Below, piece by piece: positions 14,812 through 22,880 of a stretch of DNA of 34,881 nt. Origin of the DNA: Candidatus Heimdallarchaeota archaeon (lineage in GTDB: Archaea; Asgardarchaeota; Heimdallarchaeia; Heimdallarchaeales; JAJRWK01); the NCBI GenBank assembly GCA_027061945.1, contig JAMOVR010000199.1, positions 1-34,881 on the forward strand. The letters run 5' to 3'. The notes under the pieces are model-generated. The model had not been told where the DNA came from, ran no database searches, and worked only from the letters and a program-made list of their open reading frames with translations. Positions within the stretch are counted from its first letter, which is position 1; each line of letters opens with the position of its first letter. The position numbers and the translations under genes are program-made.

Positions 14812-16333
14812 AAATAAACTGATAGAAACATATCAAAAAGCAAGAGAATTCTTTAAAGAAGAATTCGGAGAAACGCCTGAAGAATATAGGATATTCCTAT
14901 TGGCAGATGAAGACATATACACCGCCATGTCAATGATAAAAAGAACCGCAGCATCTCCCCATGCCATTCCCAGCTCATTATATAGCTACACTGTAAAAGA
15001 AGTAAAACAAAAACATGGTTTGCCAAAAGATGTTGAGCTAGTAGTAAACGGAAGTCCAACTTTAATTTTCATGTCAAAATCTTTTGTTAAAGAACATGAT
15101 GATAACGTCTTATTCTTAAAAATAGTTCATTCTTTGGCACATGCTTTTATTAACGAAAGAACAAAGTCAAGATATCCTTCCCAGAACTCAGAGATATACA
15201 AGTTAGACTATCTACAGAAAGAACTATTTCTTAATAATGTAGTTGCTTTAGTTAAAGAAAGAGATGCAGTTTGGGCATGGCAGTACTTTCAAGACTTCAC
15301 AGCATTACTTAGAATCTTTGCGTTACATAACATGGCCTACTTTTATACACCTCCACCGACAGTAAAGAAAAATTCGGTGTTTTATAATTACCTAATTGAA
15401 GCAGTTAAAATAGCTAAAAAACGAGGTGAAGTAATAAGAAAAATCCCTCTTCATGAGCTTATTGTAGAAGGATTTGCTCATTATATCCATGAAAAAGCTT
15501 TAGAAAAAGTTCCTGTGTCACAACGACAGTCTGTCCTTACCATTCTAAAGGATATACATATGAACCCTATGGGCATCATTGGTTCAGAATTACTAAAAAT
15601 TGCCTCTATAAAAAACGAAACCACAGTTTTAAACTTAGCAAAAAGTTATTATTCTGATTTAGATTTGCTTAATAATTTTGAGCTCAAAGAAATAAAGACT
15701 GAATTAGAGAGAATAAGAGTAAAAACCTCCGAAGAAGGGATACAATACCATAGTGCTCCAGCATCTTATTGGACAGAATTATGGCCATTACATGCTTTAG
15801 AATTCGATAAAGTCGAAAATTATTCTAGACAAATACTTAGATATCAATTCAAAAATTATAATCAATTACTAAATAGAAACCCGATTCTTAGACACCATGG
15901 TTATGTTAAAGTAAAAGACAGAAAAATTCAAATCTTTACAATTAATAACGATGAGGTTGGATTAAACCAGCACCTTATTCTCAGAAACCACTTACTTGAA
16001 AAAAGACAAGACTTTATTACCTCCTTACCTGGCTTACCAGACATAATTGTATTTAAGACCTCAAGCTCAATGAGTATGGCACAATACATAACCGTAGGCT
16101 ATCCCCGTAGGCAACCAAAAACACCATATGATCTTCCAAAAGAAACCAGAGCTGTAATCGTAAGCAAGTCTGTATCATATAAATCTGAATTAGAAGAAAC
16201 TCCTCCAACACTACCAGAAGAAATTGATTATTCTGAACTAAAAGACGTCACACAGCCACAAAGAAACGCAATAAGGTACTTGCTAAGATTCACAATGTCT
16301 GAAATCCCTGAAAGAGAATTTGCCGAGGAATAA
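14798..16333 (+). CDS. Unknown protein with degenerate gluzincin-like motif (HSLAH...EGFAHY)
   Basis: A 511-residue protein I cannot assign to a named family. Residues 110-120 read VHSLAHAFINE, the context of a zincin HExxH helix, but the catalytic Glu is Ser. About 105 residues later comes HELIVEGFAHYIHE (219-232), resembling the EGxA(E/H)Y helix that gives the third zinc ligand in peptidase-MA-like gluzincins. Metal binding by H111, H115 and E224 is therefore conceivable, but peptidase activity is doubtful. The C-terminal half (e.g. HSAPASYWTELWPLHALEF, then PGLPDIIVFKTSSSM) is unrecognised. There is no signal peptide or membrane helix. The TTG start overlaps the VWA stop. It may be the client-binding or effector part of the MoxR-VWA machine (inference). 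Confidence 0.6.
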   Translation: MQTTKNKLIETYQKAREFFKEEFGETPEEYRIFLLADEDIYTAMSMIKRTAASPHAIPSSLYSYTVKEVKQKHGLPKDVELVVNGSPTLIFMSKSFVKEHDDNVLFLKIVHSLAHAFINERTKSRYPSQNSEIYKLDYLQKELFLNNVVALVKERDAVWAWQYFQDFTALLRIFALHNMAYFYTPPPTVKKNSVFYNYLIEAVKIAKKRGEVIRKIPLHELIVEGFAHYIHEKALEKVPVSQRQSVLTILKDIHMNPMGIIGSELLKIASIKNETTVLNLAKSYYSDLDLLNNFELKEIKTELERIRVKTSEEGIQYHSAPASYWTELWPLHALEFDKVENYSRQILRYQFKNYNQLLNRNPILRHHGYVKVKDRKIQIFTINNDEVGLNQHLILRNHLLEKRQDFITSLPGLPDIIVFKTSSSMSMAQYITVGYPRRQPKTPYDLPKETRAVIVSKSVSYKSELEETPPTLPEEIDYSELKDVTQPQRNAIRYLLRFTMSEIPEREFAEE

Positions 16334-16336
16334 AAA

Positions 16337-17104
16337 ATGACAAGTATAATAACTACCTTTTTTGCAAAAAAAGCTCTAAAGTCCCAAAACCCTCATATCA
16401 AAGCATATAGCATATATTATTTATCACAAACAAAAAATAGTAAAATCGCCTCTAAAGTATTAATCCCACTATTAAGTAATAAAGACTCTTTAGTAAGAAA
16501 CAGTGCTGTTTATGCAGTCAGTCAGATTATAAGAAGACTACATGAAAAAAAAAGACAAGAATTAAAAAAAGTGTTACTTGAAACTTATAGAGAATCTTCA
16601 TTACTTACAAAAATCGGTGTTTTATATTTATTACAGTATTATAACAAAGAGGAAGACGTTAAAAAACTGTTAGAAGATGAACTTAAAGTTGCAGAACATG
16701 ACTTATTATTCTCCATAATACAGGCCCTACCAGTAAGTATCTCAAAAGAAAGCTTAGATGTTCTATTAAAAATATCATCGGAAAATAAAGACCCGTTAAT
16801 TGTATTAGCGGCTTTAGATCATTGGGAGGAAAGTGTCTCTAAGATGGAAAAAGAAGAGAGAATTAACTATTGTACTCCTAGAATTCATACTTTAATTAAA
16901 GTATATGAGCTATGGAATAAAGGAGACGATATCTTATTCGAAGTATTAGATCATGCAGATTCGTCTAAATTACCGGAAGGGAAACTATATCCTGACGTAA
17001 CAATGAGAATACTTCTTGCCTTCTTAGAGAAGTACGAATATTCACCAAATGCTTACAAAAATGTTTATCGTCTAGTAATTCCCGAATATTTCGCTTTAAC
17101 ATAA
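16337..17104 (+). CDS. HEAT/ARM-repeat protein
   Basis: A 255-residue all-helical protein. Repeats of the HEAT/PBS-lyase type are visible in the N-terminal 170 residues: NPHIKAYSIYYLSQTKNSKI, KDSLVRNSAVYAVSQI, SLLTKIGVLYLLQYY and DPLIVLAALDHWEES, each a helix pair with a conserved hydrophobic pattern. Such repeats usually form protein-binding solenoids. The gene starts 3 nt after the stop of the zincin-like gene, with its Shine-Dalgarno (CGAGGA) inside that gene's last codons, so it is tightly coupled to the cluster. A scaffold or adaptor for the upstream ATPase-VWA pair is the natural guess; there is no direct evidence of partners. Confidence 0.7.
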   Translation: MTSIITTFFAKKALKSQNPHIKAYSIYYLSQTKNSKIASKVLIPLLSNKDSLVRNSAVYAVSQIIRRLHEKKRQELKKVLLETYRESSLLTKIGVLYLLQYYNKEEDVKKLLEDELKVAEHDLLFSIIQALPVSISKESLDVLLKISSENKDPLIVLAALDHWEESVSKMEKEERINYCTPRIHTLIKVYELWNKGDDILFEVLDHADSSKLPEGKLYPDVTMRILLAFLEKYEYSPNAYKNVYRLVIPEYFALT

Positions 17105-17146
17105 AAGCAAAATAGATAATAAAATATTGAAAAAAACCATACACTG

Positions 17147-17155
17147 TTATATAAT
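17147..17155 (+). promoter_or_regulatory. TATA box for a leaderless WD40 transcript
   Basis: TTATATAAT is centred ~25 nt upstream of ATG 17176, the spacing expected if transcription starts at the initiation codon. No Shine-Dalgarno site precedes that ATG. Confidence 0.5.
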
Positions 17156-17175
17156 TCTTCTCTACTTTTTTCTTG

Positions 17176-18483
17176 ATGGAAATACCACCTGAATTCGATG
17201 TTTTGGCATTGCCCTTTCAAGGTCATTCAACCACCATAACAAAAATTACGTATGATCATGATGAAGAAGAATTAATAACTGGGGGAATGGATGGGACCAT
17301 AAGAATATGGAATCCCCTAACTAAAAGGCAAAAAATAGTTTTTACAGCCCACCATGACTATATCAGTCAATTAATACTTTTATCCCCTAAAAAACAATTA
17401 ATTAGTTCCTCTTGGGATGGTAAAATAATTTTCTGGGACTTAAAACAAAAAAGAATTGCAAAAATATTCGATAATTCAAAACCCATTTTAGATATGGTTA
17501 TATCTCCCTCTAAACAATTTCTATTAATAAGCTCCGAAGGAAAAAAAACAAAGTTAATTAATACAGAAACAGGGAAGCAAATATCATCCTTAAAAGGCCA
17601 TAAAGATGAAATAAGTGTTTTATCATTTTCACCAGATGGAAAAAGCTTTGTTTCTGGAAGTTGGGATAAAACAGTTAAAATTTGGGATTTAGAAAGCAAA
17701 AGGCCACTTAACACGATTTATTTAGAAAATGAAGTATCTGCTATTTCCTTTCTAGACCCTTTTAAAATAATAATTGGCACTTGGAATGGAAATGTGTTTT
17801 TATATGATTTAGAAATGCAAAACATTACTAAGAAAACTAAATTACATTATAATATTGTAAGCCAGATCCTATTTGACAAAAAAAATAATTATATTTTAAC
17901 AGTTTCTGCTGATAAAACCATCAAAATAGTAGATCCTATTACTTTGGAGGAAAAATACTCTTTAGAGGATCATAAATCAAGAATTTTTTCAATTGCTATA
18001 TCTAAAGACTATATTTTCTCTGCTGGAGCTGATAAAAAAATAGCTATTTGGGATAGGAGAACATTAAAAAAGGCTGATGAAATATTGGGAAGAGACAATA
18101 CTGTATTTCAAGCATTACTTACTCCTACTGCGGAATACGCCCAAGTGTTAGATTCTTCCGGAAATGAAACATTTATAGATCTTAAAACTCTTGAAATTGT
18201 TTCTAAGCCAAACGTACCTTTTTATTCTAAAGAAAAATTAAAGGGAATTATGCCTATAATTATTGGGCATGATGGTGTTAGCGTGAGGTTTAATCTTAAA
18301 AAATTAACGAGTGAACAAGCGAAATTAGCTTTTGTTTCATTAAAAGCAACTATTGCTAAAAAATATTGGGTTCATATAAATGATCATGTATACGCTAATT
18401 TGAGTCAAAACCAAGAGATTAGTGATAATTATTATCAAAAAACAGAGATGTTATTTAAGGCTCTAAAAAAAAGATTTCAATAA
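17176..18483 (+). CDS. WD40-repeat beta-propeller protein
   Basis: A 435-residue protein dominated by WD40 repeats. Each has a GH- or GS/SA-start and a W/F-D end: GGMDGTIRIWNPLT, SSWDGKIIFWDLK, SGSWDKTVKIWDLE, GTWNGNVFLYDLE, SADKTIKIVDP and AGADKKIAIWDRR. With one weaker blade (SSEGKKTKLINTE) this makes about seven, enough for one closed propeller covering residues ~15-300. The C-terminal ~130 residues (from about NTVFQALLTPT) are not WD40 and not recognised. It acts presumably as a cytosolic interaction platform. It lies 72 nt after the HEAT gene in the same direction, but a TATA box suggests it can be transcribed alone. The ORF-track TTG 17173 is one codon before the likely ATG. Confidence 0.88.
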   Translation: MEIPPEFDVLALPFQGHSTTITKITYDHDEEELITGGMDGTIRIWNPLTKRQKIVFTAHHDYISQLILLSPKKQLISSSWDGKIIFWDLKQKRIAKIFDNSKPILDMVISPSKQFLLISSEGKKTKLINTETGKQISSLKGHKDEISVLSFSPDGKSFVSGSWDKTVKIWDLESKRPLNTIYLENEVSAISFLDPFKIIIGTWNGNVFLYDLEMQNITKKTKLHYNIVSQILFDKKNNYILTVSADKTIKIVDPITLEEKYSLEDHKSRIFSIAISKDYIFSAGADKKIAIWDRRTLKKADEILGRDNTVFQALLTPTAEYAQVLDSSGNETFIDLKTLEIVSKPNVPFYSKEKLKGIMPIIIGHDGVSVRFNLKKLTSEQAKLAFVSLKATIAKKYWVHINDHVYANLSQNQEISDNYYQKTEMLFKALKKRFQ

Positions 18484-18526
18484 TCTTTTTTATAACTCAT
18501 AGATTATCTCTTGCTTTTACATAACT

Positions 18527-18765
18527 CCCATGACTAAAGTCATGGGGTTTAGCGTATATCTGTAGAAACACATGCCACTTCGCGTCTGTACTCGCCATAT
18601 CTTGCCTATAAACTACACGCACCAATCAACTAAACTATATGGCAGTCATCTATTAATTTTTATTATGGGCATCTCACATTAGAAGTTGTAGTCTTTCTGC
18701 CCAATTTCATTGCGTGAGTCTCGTTTTTCATATCCCTACTCATCTCGAGGAAGGGGCTTCCCGCT
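18527..18765 (-). mobile_element. IS605-type mini-element remnant upstream of gcvH
   Basis: A ~240-nt remnant in minus orientation that fills the middle of the 400-nt gap before gcvH. At its right end is the perfect hairpin CCCATGAC-TAAA-GTCATGGG (18527-18546). At its left end (18727-18765, minus strand) is AGCGGGAAGCCCCTTCCTCG..., similar to the left-end motif at 28.56 kb (GGCGGGAAGTCCTCTTCCG). Between them the minus strand has a faint TnpB-tail-like stretch. No transposase gene remains. The rest of the gap (18484-18512 and 18770-18882) is AT-rich; it holds an AATAATATATTC TATA-like sequence near 18838-18849 that may drive the gcv operon. Confidence 0.5.
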
Positions 18766-18882
18766 AATAAAGTTAAAATTGGAAGATATTTCTAACATTC
18801 TTTGTTTTACTGACAATTTTGTTATTCAAGTTACAATAATAATATATTCATTTTCTTTCAATTAAAGCTCAAGGCGATTAAC

Positions 18883-19305
18883 ATGTCAGATGAGTATATC
18901 GAAGTAGAAGGCTACTTAGTAAGAAAAGACTGTTTGTATAAAGAAACTCATGAATGGGTTCGCAAGAACGAAGATGGTAACTATATCCTTGGAATCAGTG
19001 ACTATGCAGTAAAAATGCTAAAAGAAATTACTTATGTTGAGTTTCCTGATGTTGGCGAAAAATTCAATGCTGGGGATGCATTTATTGTTGTGGAATCTTT
19101 AAAAGCGAGTGGAGATGTCTATGCTCCATTTGACTTAGAAATTGTTAGTGTAAACGAATCTTTAGAGGACGAGCCTGAAAAAATGAATCAAGACCCCTAT
19201 GGAGAAGGTTACTTAGCTATCGTTAAACCTACTGGTGCTGTTGAGGGTCTTTTGACCCCTGAGGAATATATTGAAAAGCTAAAGGAATATCTCAAAGAAG
19301 AATAA
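18883..19305 (+). CDS. gcvH: Glycine cleavage system H protein
   Basis: Lipoyl carrier of the glycine cleavage system, shuttling the aminomethyl group from the P protein to the T protein. The lipoylation site is plain: VVESLKASGDVYAP, with Lys74 as the lipoyl-lysine. HEWVRKNEDGNYILGISDYA near the N-terminus and EVEFPDVGEKF-like spacing are typical. Length is 140 residues, slightly longer than the common 125-130. AAGGCG at 18871-18876 precedes ATG 18883. It is the first gene of an operon with gcvPA and gcvPB. gcvT and the dihydrolipoamide dehydrogenase gene are not in the window. Confidence 0.95.
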   Translation: MSDEYIEVEGYLVRKDCLYKETHEWVRKNEDGNYILGISDYAVKMLKEITYVEFPDVGEKFNAGDAFIVVESLKASGDVYAPFDLEIVSVNESLEDEPEKMNQDPYGEGYLAIVKPTGAVEGLLTPEEYIEKLKEYLKEE

Positions 19306-19313
19306 ACGAGGCG

Positions 19314-20690
19314 ATGGCCTTGGAAAAGCCTTATTACTCATTATTAGGGGTTTCCCCCCAAGAAAGAAAAAAAATGTTGGAAGAAATTGGTGTCAGTGAC
19401 GTAATGGAGCTATTTTCAGATATTCCTCCAAAAGTAATTCTTAAGGAATCCCCTACATTACCCTTCGATCCAATGACCGAACTGGAGCTTGTAGAGTTTT
19501 TCAATGAATTAGCCAATAAAAATGTCAATCCAAATGATCTAACCGTGTTCTTAGGAGGAGGAGTTCGTCAAATATACGTTCCTGCACTAATTGATGAGCT
19601 AATTCGCAGAGGGGAGCTGTATACTGCTTACACTGCGTATCAACCAGAAGTATCACAAGGTATTCTTCAACTACTGTTTGAATACCAGTCTTTAGTTGCT
19701 GAACTGACTGGAATGGAAGTAGTTAATGCTTCGATGTACGACTGGAGTACTGCAACTGCTGAAGCCGCACTAACAGCAATAAGAATAACTAAAAAAGATA
19801 CTCTAGTAGTTGCTTCTCCTCTTACAAAAGCAAGAAAAAGTGTCATCCATAATTACTTAGAGCCACAAGGATTCAAAGTAAGAGAAGTGTCATTGGAAGA
19901 AAACTCTCCTCTAGTTGACCTTGAAAAATTAAAAGCGGCAATTGATGACAATACTGCTGCTGTATATTTAGAGATGCCAAATGCAATGGGATACTTAGAT
20001 CCAAGAGCTAAAGAGATCAGTGAATTAGCTCATGATGTAAAAGCAAAATTTATCGTTGGTGTAGATCCCCTTTCTCTAGGACTAGTGGCTCCTCCTGGTG
20101 AATATGGTGCAGATTTAGTAGTAGGTGAAGGTCAGCCATTGGGAAATGCGGTAAACTTTGGAGGACCATTGTTAGGAATTTTTGCTTTTAATTATGATAG
20201 AAAAGAAATTCGTAGGACACCCGGAAGACTAATTGGAATAACTAAACAACTAAAGTCCGGTAAGAAAGGATTTACTATTACTCTCCAAGCAAGAGAACAG
20301 CATATTAAAAGAGCAAAGGCAACTAGCAATATTTGTTCAAATGAAGCATTGTCTGCAGTAATTTCTGCGATTTATCTTTCAGCTCTTGGACCAAGGGGAA
20401 TGGAAGAGTTATCAACAGGATTGCATAAAAGGGCATTGTTCCTAAGAGAAAAATTAGCTGAAACGGGCAAGGTAGAAATAATGTATCCGGAGATCCCATT
20501 CTTTGCAGACTTTGCAGTAAAGTTCCCTGTAGAGAACCATGAAAAGTTCATCTCTACTATGGTCAGTAAAGGATTTGTCCCCGGCGCACCTTGGGACTAT
20601 AACAACGAGCTATACGTACTAGGCGTTTCTGAATTGCATGACAAGCAACACATAGAAGCTTTTGCCAATACCTTAAAGGAGGTATTATAA
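19314..20690 (+). CDS. gcvPA: Glycine dehydrogenase (decarboxylating) subunit 1
   Basis: N-terminal half of the split P protein, which decarboxylates glycine on PLP and passes the aminomethyl group to GcvH. At 458 residues it has standard length and the GcvPA hallmarks: MLEEIGVSDVMELFSDIP, FLGGGVRQIYVPALIDEL, YTAYQPEVSQGILQLLFEYQ, and GRLIGITKQLKSGKKGF. The split P1/P2 form is common in archaea and many bacteria. GAGGCG at 19308-19313 touches ATG 19314 but is ideally spaced for TTG 19320, two codons later, so the real start may be that TTG. The next gene overlaps by one base. Confidence 0.96.
   Translation: MALEKPYYSLLGVSPQERKKMLEEIGVSDVMELFSDIPPKVILKESPTLPFDPMTELELVEFFNELANKNVNPNDLTVFLGGGVRQIYVPALIDELIRRGELYTAYTAYQPEVSQGILQLLFEYQSLVAELTGMEVVNASMYDWSTATAEAALTAIRITKKDTLVVASPLTKARKSVIHNYLEPQGFKVREVSLEENSPLVDLEKLKAAIDDNTAAVYLEMPNAMGYLDPRAKEISELAHDVKAKFIVGVDPLSLGLVAPPGEYGADLVVGEGQPLGNAVNFGGPLLGIFAFNYDRKEIRRTPGRLIGITKQLKSGKKGFTITLQAREQHIKRAKATSNICSNEALSAVISAIYLSALGPRGMEELSTGLHKRALFLREKLAETGKVEIMYPEIPFFADFAVKFPVENHEKFISTMVSKGFVPGAPWDYNNELYVLGVSELHDKQHIEAFANTLKEVL
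20675..20683 (+). promoter_or_regulatory. Strong Shine-Dalgarno of gcvPB
   Basis: AAAGGAGGT lies inside the end of gcvPA, 6 nt before ATG 20690. It is the best-matching ribosome binding site in the window and suggests high independent initiation for the second subunit. Confidence 0.7.
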
Positions 20691-22213
20691 TGAATGATCC
20701 AGAATACACCCATCAAGCAAGATGGGATGAACCATTAATCACTGAGCTAATAAACACTGGAAAAAGATGTTATATTCCTAAAAGATTCCAATATGATAAA
20801 GACATAGCGATTCCTGATAATCTTCTTAGAAAAACTGAACTCCGCCTCCCAGAAGTTTCAGAATTAGAACTCGTACGGCATGTAGTGAGACTATCGCAAA
20901 TGAATTATGGTGTAGACTTAGGGCCTGTTCCACTCGGTTCGTGTACAATGAAGTATAACCCAAAAGTAAATGAAACTTTAGTCAGATACCCCGAATTTTC
21001 AATGCAACACCCACTACAGCCAGAAGAGACTGTTCAAGGGACATTAAAAGCAATGTATCTCTTAGGTGAAGCATTAAAGTCTCTTACAGGATTTACAGGG
21101 ATTACTCTCCAACCAGCAGCTGGTGCGCATGGAGAATTTACTGGAGTTCTACTTATTCGAGCATATCATATGTTAAACGGAGAAACAAAAAGAGACGAAA
21201 TGCTTATTCCTGACTCTGCTCACGGAACAAACCCTGCATCTTCAGTAATGGCAGGATTCAAAGCAATCGAAATACCTAGTGATGAAAAAGGAAGAATCGA
21301 TTTAGAAGCATTAGAAAGTGCATTGAGCGAAAGAACTGCTGGAATGATGATTACTAATCCTAATACATTGGGTATCTTCGAGAGTAATATCATGGACATA
21401 AACAAAAAGATTCATGATGCTGGAGGCTTAGTATATCTAGATGGCGCAAACTTCAACGGAATAATGGGAGTAGCAAAACCAGCCGATATGGGCTTTGATG
21501 TTATGCATATTAATCTACACAAGACATTCGCAACTCCTCATGGTGGTGGTGGACCTGGCTCAGGAGTAGTTCTTGTGAATGACAAATTAAAGCAATTTCT
21601 CCCTACTCCTATAATCTCATATGACAAAGAAAAAGACAAGTACTACTTTGATTATAACATATCTCATTCTATTGGACATGTGCATGGGTATCATGGTAAT
21701 ATTGCGGTAATCCTAAGAGCCCTCGCTTATATTGCAAGAATGGGTGGAGAAGGCCTTAGAGAGGCATGTCTAACAGCTGTGACCAATGCTAATTATTTAA
21801 TGCATAAAGTAATGCATGAAGATGGTCTTGAGCTACCACAAGATCCGTCCATACCAAGAAAACATGAATTTGTAGTAAGTGCATCTCCATTACTAAGGGA
21901 AACTGGTGTATCCGCGTTAGATATTGCTAAGAGACTACTAGACTACAAATTGCATGCACCCACTATATATTTCCCATTAATTGTTCATGAAGCACTAATG
22001 ATAGAACCTACTGAAACAGAACCTTTATCTATACTCAACGAAATGGCAGATGCTATTAAAAATATACTAAAAGAAGCTAAAGAAAATCCAGAACTACTGC
22101 ATGAAGCACCACATACTGTCGCAGGATATCGACTAGATGAAGCGACTCTAGCTAAACACCCCATCTTATCAGCTAAGATGCTAGAAAAAATAAAACCGCA
22201 ATGGGAGCTCTAA
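20690..22213 (+). CDS. gcvPB: Glycine dehydrogenase (decarboxylating) subunit 2
   Basis: PLP-binding half of the split P protein. The cofactor lysine is Lys278 in INLHKTFATPHGGGGPGSG, the family signature. LGSCTMKYNPKVNE, QPAAGAHGEFTGVLLIRAYH and DSAHGTNPASS are also typical. Length is 507 residues, normal for GcvPB. ATG 20690 overlaps the gcvPA stop as TAATG. Together with GcvPA it forms the heterotetrameric P protein. The operon can run as glycine oxidation or, with ferredoxin/NADH pressure, as glycine synthesis; the sequence does not say which. Confidence 0.97.
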   Translation: MNDPEYTHQARWDEPLITELINTGKRCYIPKRFQYDKDIAIPDNLLRKTELRLPEVSELELVRHVVRLSQMNYGVDLGPVPLGSCTMKYNPKVNETLVRYPEFSMQHPLQPEETVQGTLKAMYLLGEALKSLTGFTGITLQPAAGAHGEFTGVLLIRAYHMLNGETKRDEMLIPDSAHGTNPASSVMAGFKAIEIPSDEKGRIDLEALESALSERTAGMMITNPNTLGIFESNIMDINKKIHDAGGLVYLDGANFNGIMGVAKPADMGFDVMHINLHKTFATPHGGGGPGSGVVLVNDKLKQFLPTPIISYDKEKDKYYFDYNISHSIGHVHGYHGNIAVILRALAYIARMGGEGLREACLTAVTNANYLMHKVMHEDGLELPQDPSIPRKHEFVVSASPLLRETGVSALDIAKRLLDYKLHAPTIYFPLIVHEALMIEPTETEPLSILNEMADAIKNILKEAKENPELLHEAPHTVAGYRLDEATLAKHPILSAKMLEKIKPQWEL

Positions 22214-22243
22214 AACATCGTTTATCTATCAAAAATTAAAGAA

Positions 22244-22260
22244 TTTTTTATTTTTATTAT
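22244..22260 (+). terminator. T-rich convergent terminator region
   Basis: TTTTTTATTTTTATTATT lies in the 47-nt gap between the convergent gcvPB and Arf-like genes. It could end transcription from gcvPB. No hairpin is evident. Confidence 0.3.
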
Positions 22261-22737
22261 TTATTGATTCATTTGTTTTTCCTTTTTTTCTTTTTCTCTT
22301 TTTTTAATTGCTGCAACTATTGTTGCAACATCCAATAACCATTTTACGCCTTCTTCTTGTTCGCTAGTAACAAGCCAAGGATTTGCATTCAAACGGTAAA
22401 GACCCAATATCTCACTGACTTCTGCTTTTGTTAAAACATTATCTTTATAAATTATTGAAATTGGGATGCCTTCTTTAACTCTTAAAAATAAATGTTTCCA
22501 AAGATCTTCCCTAATATCTGAATAGTTCTCTATTTTTTGAAAATTAATTCCTATTATTATACCATCAACATCTGGTATTGGACGATCTCGTAATAAGTCT
22601 GTATAAGAATAATCTTTCTTTTCTAAAAATTCGTCCTCTGTAATATCAATTTTTATTTTTCCAATAAATAAAGGCATTATTATTCTAAATTGTTGTTCTG
22701 GTAATTTTTTCTTTAAAAAATTTAAAAAGTGGGGCAT
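22261..22737 (-). CDS. Arf/Ras-superfamily-like pseudo-GTPase lacking P-loop
   Basis: A 158-residue protein whose second half follows the Arf-family pattern. VDGIIIGINF (57-66) matches the strand before the DS(ND)RE region, ENYSDIREDLWKHLF the following helix, GIPISIIYKDN the NKxD strand, and LTKAEVSEILGLYRL then NPWLVTSEQEEGVKWLLD the conserved Arf C-terminus. The nucleotide-binding motifs are missing. There is no GxxxxGK, no recognisable DxGG, and NKxD has become YKDN. The gene is not a visible 5' truncation: ATG 22737 has a good Shine-Dalgarno site (AGGAAGGA on the minus strand, 22743-22750) and the first 50 residues read as normal protein. The tail is Lys/Glu-rich (KKREKEKKEKQ). A non-nucleotide-binding partner or decoy of a small GTPase is likely (inference). 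Confidence 0.55.
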   Translation of the reverse strand: MPHFLNFLKKKLPEQQFRIIMPLFIGKIKIDITEDEFLEKKDYSYTDLLRDRPIPDVDGIIIGINFQKIENYSDIREDLWKHLFLRVKEGIPISIIYKDNVLTKAEVSEILGLYRLNANPWLVTSEQEEGVKWLLDVATIVAAIKKREKEKKEKQMNQ

Positions 22738-22880
22738 ATTAATCCTTCCTTCTGATCCTTATTTATCCTTGGCTCTCAATGAGCAATAAAAAACAATCAT
22801 TAAAAATAAATTCGGTATCATCTTATTTTTAAATTAAAACGAAAAACCAATAATAACCCATTCGAATATCAATAAGACAA

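Noticed and set aside
18484-18882. Glycine riboswitch upstream of gcvH
   Set aside because: The paired structures there match IS605-type ends; I do not see a conserved glycine aptamer core or a tandem arrangement.
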